From NCBI GenBank assembly GCA_002748015.1, contig PDRH01000073.1, forward strand, positions 1 to 5,633: a DNA stretch of 5,633 nucleotides, written 5' to 3'. Position 1 is the stretch's first letter. Each line of letters opens with the position of its first letter. Of this stretch, positions 4,805-5,633 are shown piece by piece. Origin of the DNA: Bacteroidota bacterium. GTDB lineage: Bacteria; Bacteroidota; Bacteroidia; Bacteroidales; CAJPTX01. The translations under genes were made by a program, and so were the position numbers. Below the pieces are notes generated by a model. The model worked only from the letters and a program-made list of their open reading frames with translations. It searched no databases and had not been told where the DNA came from.

Positions 4805-5633
4805 ATGGGGGGCTCTCTGGGGATGGGTTGCCGGCGGGTTGGTGGGAGAGTCGCCGGATTTCTCCCGATGCTACTTTTCCTGTTGCTGCCCGCGCTTGCG
4901 TTCGGGCAGGGGGGCGGGAGGCGTGCGTACACTTTTCTTGACCTACCCGTATCGCCCCGCCTAACCGGTCTGGGGGGTAAGGCTCCGGCTGTTCTTCGCG
5001 CGGTGGATCCTGGGCTGGCGGTGTTCAACCCAGCCTTGGCAGATGCAGACATACATAATCGGCTGGAGGTCGGAGCTTCGCTCTACTTTGCGGGCATCGT
5101 GTTCAACCATGCGGCCTACTTCCGCTCGCTTTCACGGGTAGGGAGCTACGGGGTGGGTGTTCGGCAGGTTTGGTATGGTAGCTTCGATGGGCGAACGCCT
5201 ACTGGGGAGTCGATGGGGTCATTCACGGCCTACGATATGGCCATCTCGGGCTACTATAGCCGGTGTATACTCCCGGGGCTACGGGTGGGCGTCTCGCTCA
5301 ATCCGGTTATATCGCATATAGAAACCTATAATTCGCTGGCGCTGGCGGCTGACATCGGCCTGGTGTATTCGCATACCAACGGGGTAGTGCAGACGGGGCT
5401 CGTGGTGCGCAATCTGGGAGGTACGCTCGTCCCCTACCATAAATCCTATGATGCCGCTCCGATAGACGTTACTCTGGGGTGGTCCTTCACCCTGCAGCAT
5501 GCTCCGTTGCGCTTCTTGCTTACCCTTCAGCACCTGGAAGACATCAACTATCGCTACATGCGTGAGGAGGCCTATTCGTCGGCCTATATGGTGGTGGATC
5601 CCAATAGGGAGAAACCCAAGTGGTGGAAGCAGG
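4805..5633 (+). CDS. porQ: Type IX secretion system protein PorQ (3' partial)
   Basis: An outer-membrane beta-barrel protein of the FadL-like PorV/PorQ family. In Porphyromonas gingivalis PorQ partners with PorZ and joins PorU-PorV in the attachment complex that processes T9SS cargo and anchors it to A-LPS. The frame is open from 4805 to the window edge: 276 residues of an expected ~330-350, with no stop. A signal peptide is visible: arginines at 10, 11 and 15, a hydrophobic core PMLLFLLLPALAFG (21-34), and likely cleavage before Gln35. The mature start YTFLDLPVSPRLTGLGG (42-58) and FNPAL (74-78) are family hallmarks. The rest alternates in beta-barrel fashion, for example LEVGASLYFAGIVF (87-100) and YGVGVRQVWYGSF (115-127). 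ATG 4805 is chosen for the AAGGAG upstream; ATG 4823 would also leave a good signal peptide, and 4868 would lose the basic n-region. No lipoprotein cysteine follows the core. Confidence 0.88.
   Translation, partial: MGGSLGMGCRRVGGRVAGFLPMLLFLLLPALAFGQGGGRRAYTFLDLPVSPRLTGLGGKAPAVLRAVDPGLAVFNPALADADIHNRLEVGASLYFAGIVFNHAAYFRSLSRVGSYGVGVRQVWYGSFDGRTPTGESMGSFTAYDMAISGYYSRCILPGLRVGVSLNPVISHIETYNSLALAADIGLVYSHTNGVVQTGLVVRNLGGTLVPYHKSYDAAPIDVTLGWSFTLQHAPLRFLLTLQHLEDINYRYMREEAYSSAYMVVDPNREKPKWWKQ

Noticed and set aside
4729..5052. A 107-codon minus-strand frame opposite the thioesterase end and porQ start
   Set aside because: It is antisense to a clear signal peptide and barrel sequence, is rich in Pro, Arg and Ser as expected for a GC-driven shadow, and has no recognisable domain.

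Overview
The window looks like chromosomal DNA of a Bacteroidota bacterium, most likely a Porphyromonas-like member of the Bacteroidales. The evidence is a PorQ-type component of the type IX secretion system (T9SS, confined to this phylum), a TAnnTTTG promoter element, and start regions with A-rich or no Shine-Dalgarno sequence. Every gene recognised lies on the + strand. The genus is an inference; the phylum is well supported.

Positions 1-3872 form a compact cluster: rimO (5' end cut off by the window), holA (26 nt later), a rhomboid intramembrane protease (15 nt later), and a fold-type-IV aminotransferase-like protein whose GTG start overlaps the rhomboid stop. The spacing suggests one transcript. 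The first two are housekeeping genes: ribosomal protein S12 modification and the clamp-loader delta subunit. The fourth is the oddest gene, because the positions expected to hold the PLP-binding lysine and the cofactor-contacting glutamate appear to be Ala and Gly.

Positions 3873-4304 are a 432-nt gap with no convincing gene. It holds two small hairpins just after the upstream cluster, an AT-rich patch, a perfect 14-bp inverted repeat abutted by a 10-bp long-range inverted repeat (together a possible branched RNA fold), a short stretch that reads like the 5' end of a serine tRNA, and a Bacteroidota-type -7 promoter element.

That promoter would drive the second unit, a small hotdog-fold (PaaI/4HBT-type) thioesterase followed 8 nt later by porQ, which runs off the right edge. 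PorQ is an outer-membrane beta-barrel that, with PorZ, PorU and PorV, forms the T9SS attachment complex at the cell surface. No mobile element, CRISPR array or complete RNA gene is visible. The best candidates for something undescribed are the degenerate aminotransferase and the structured intergenic region.
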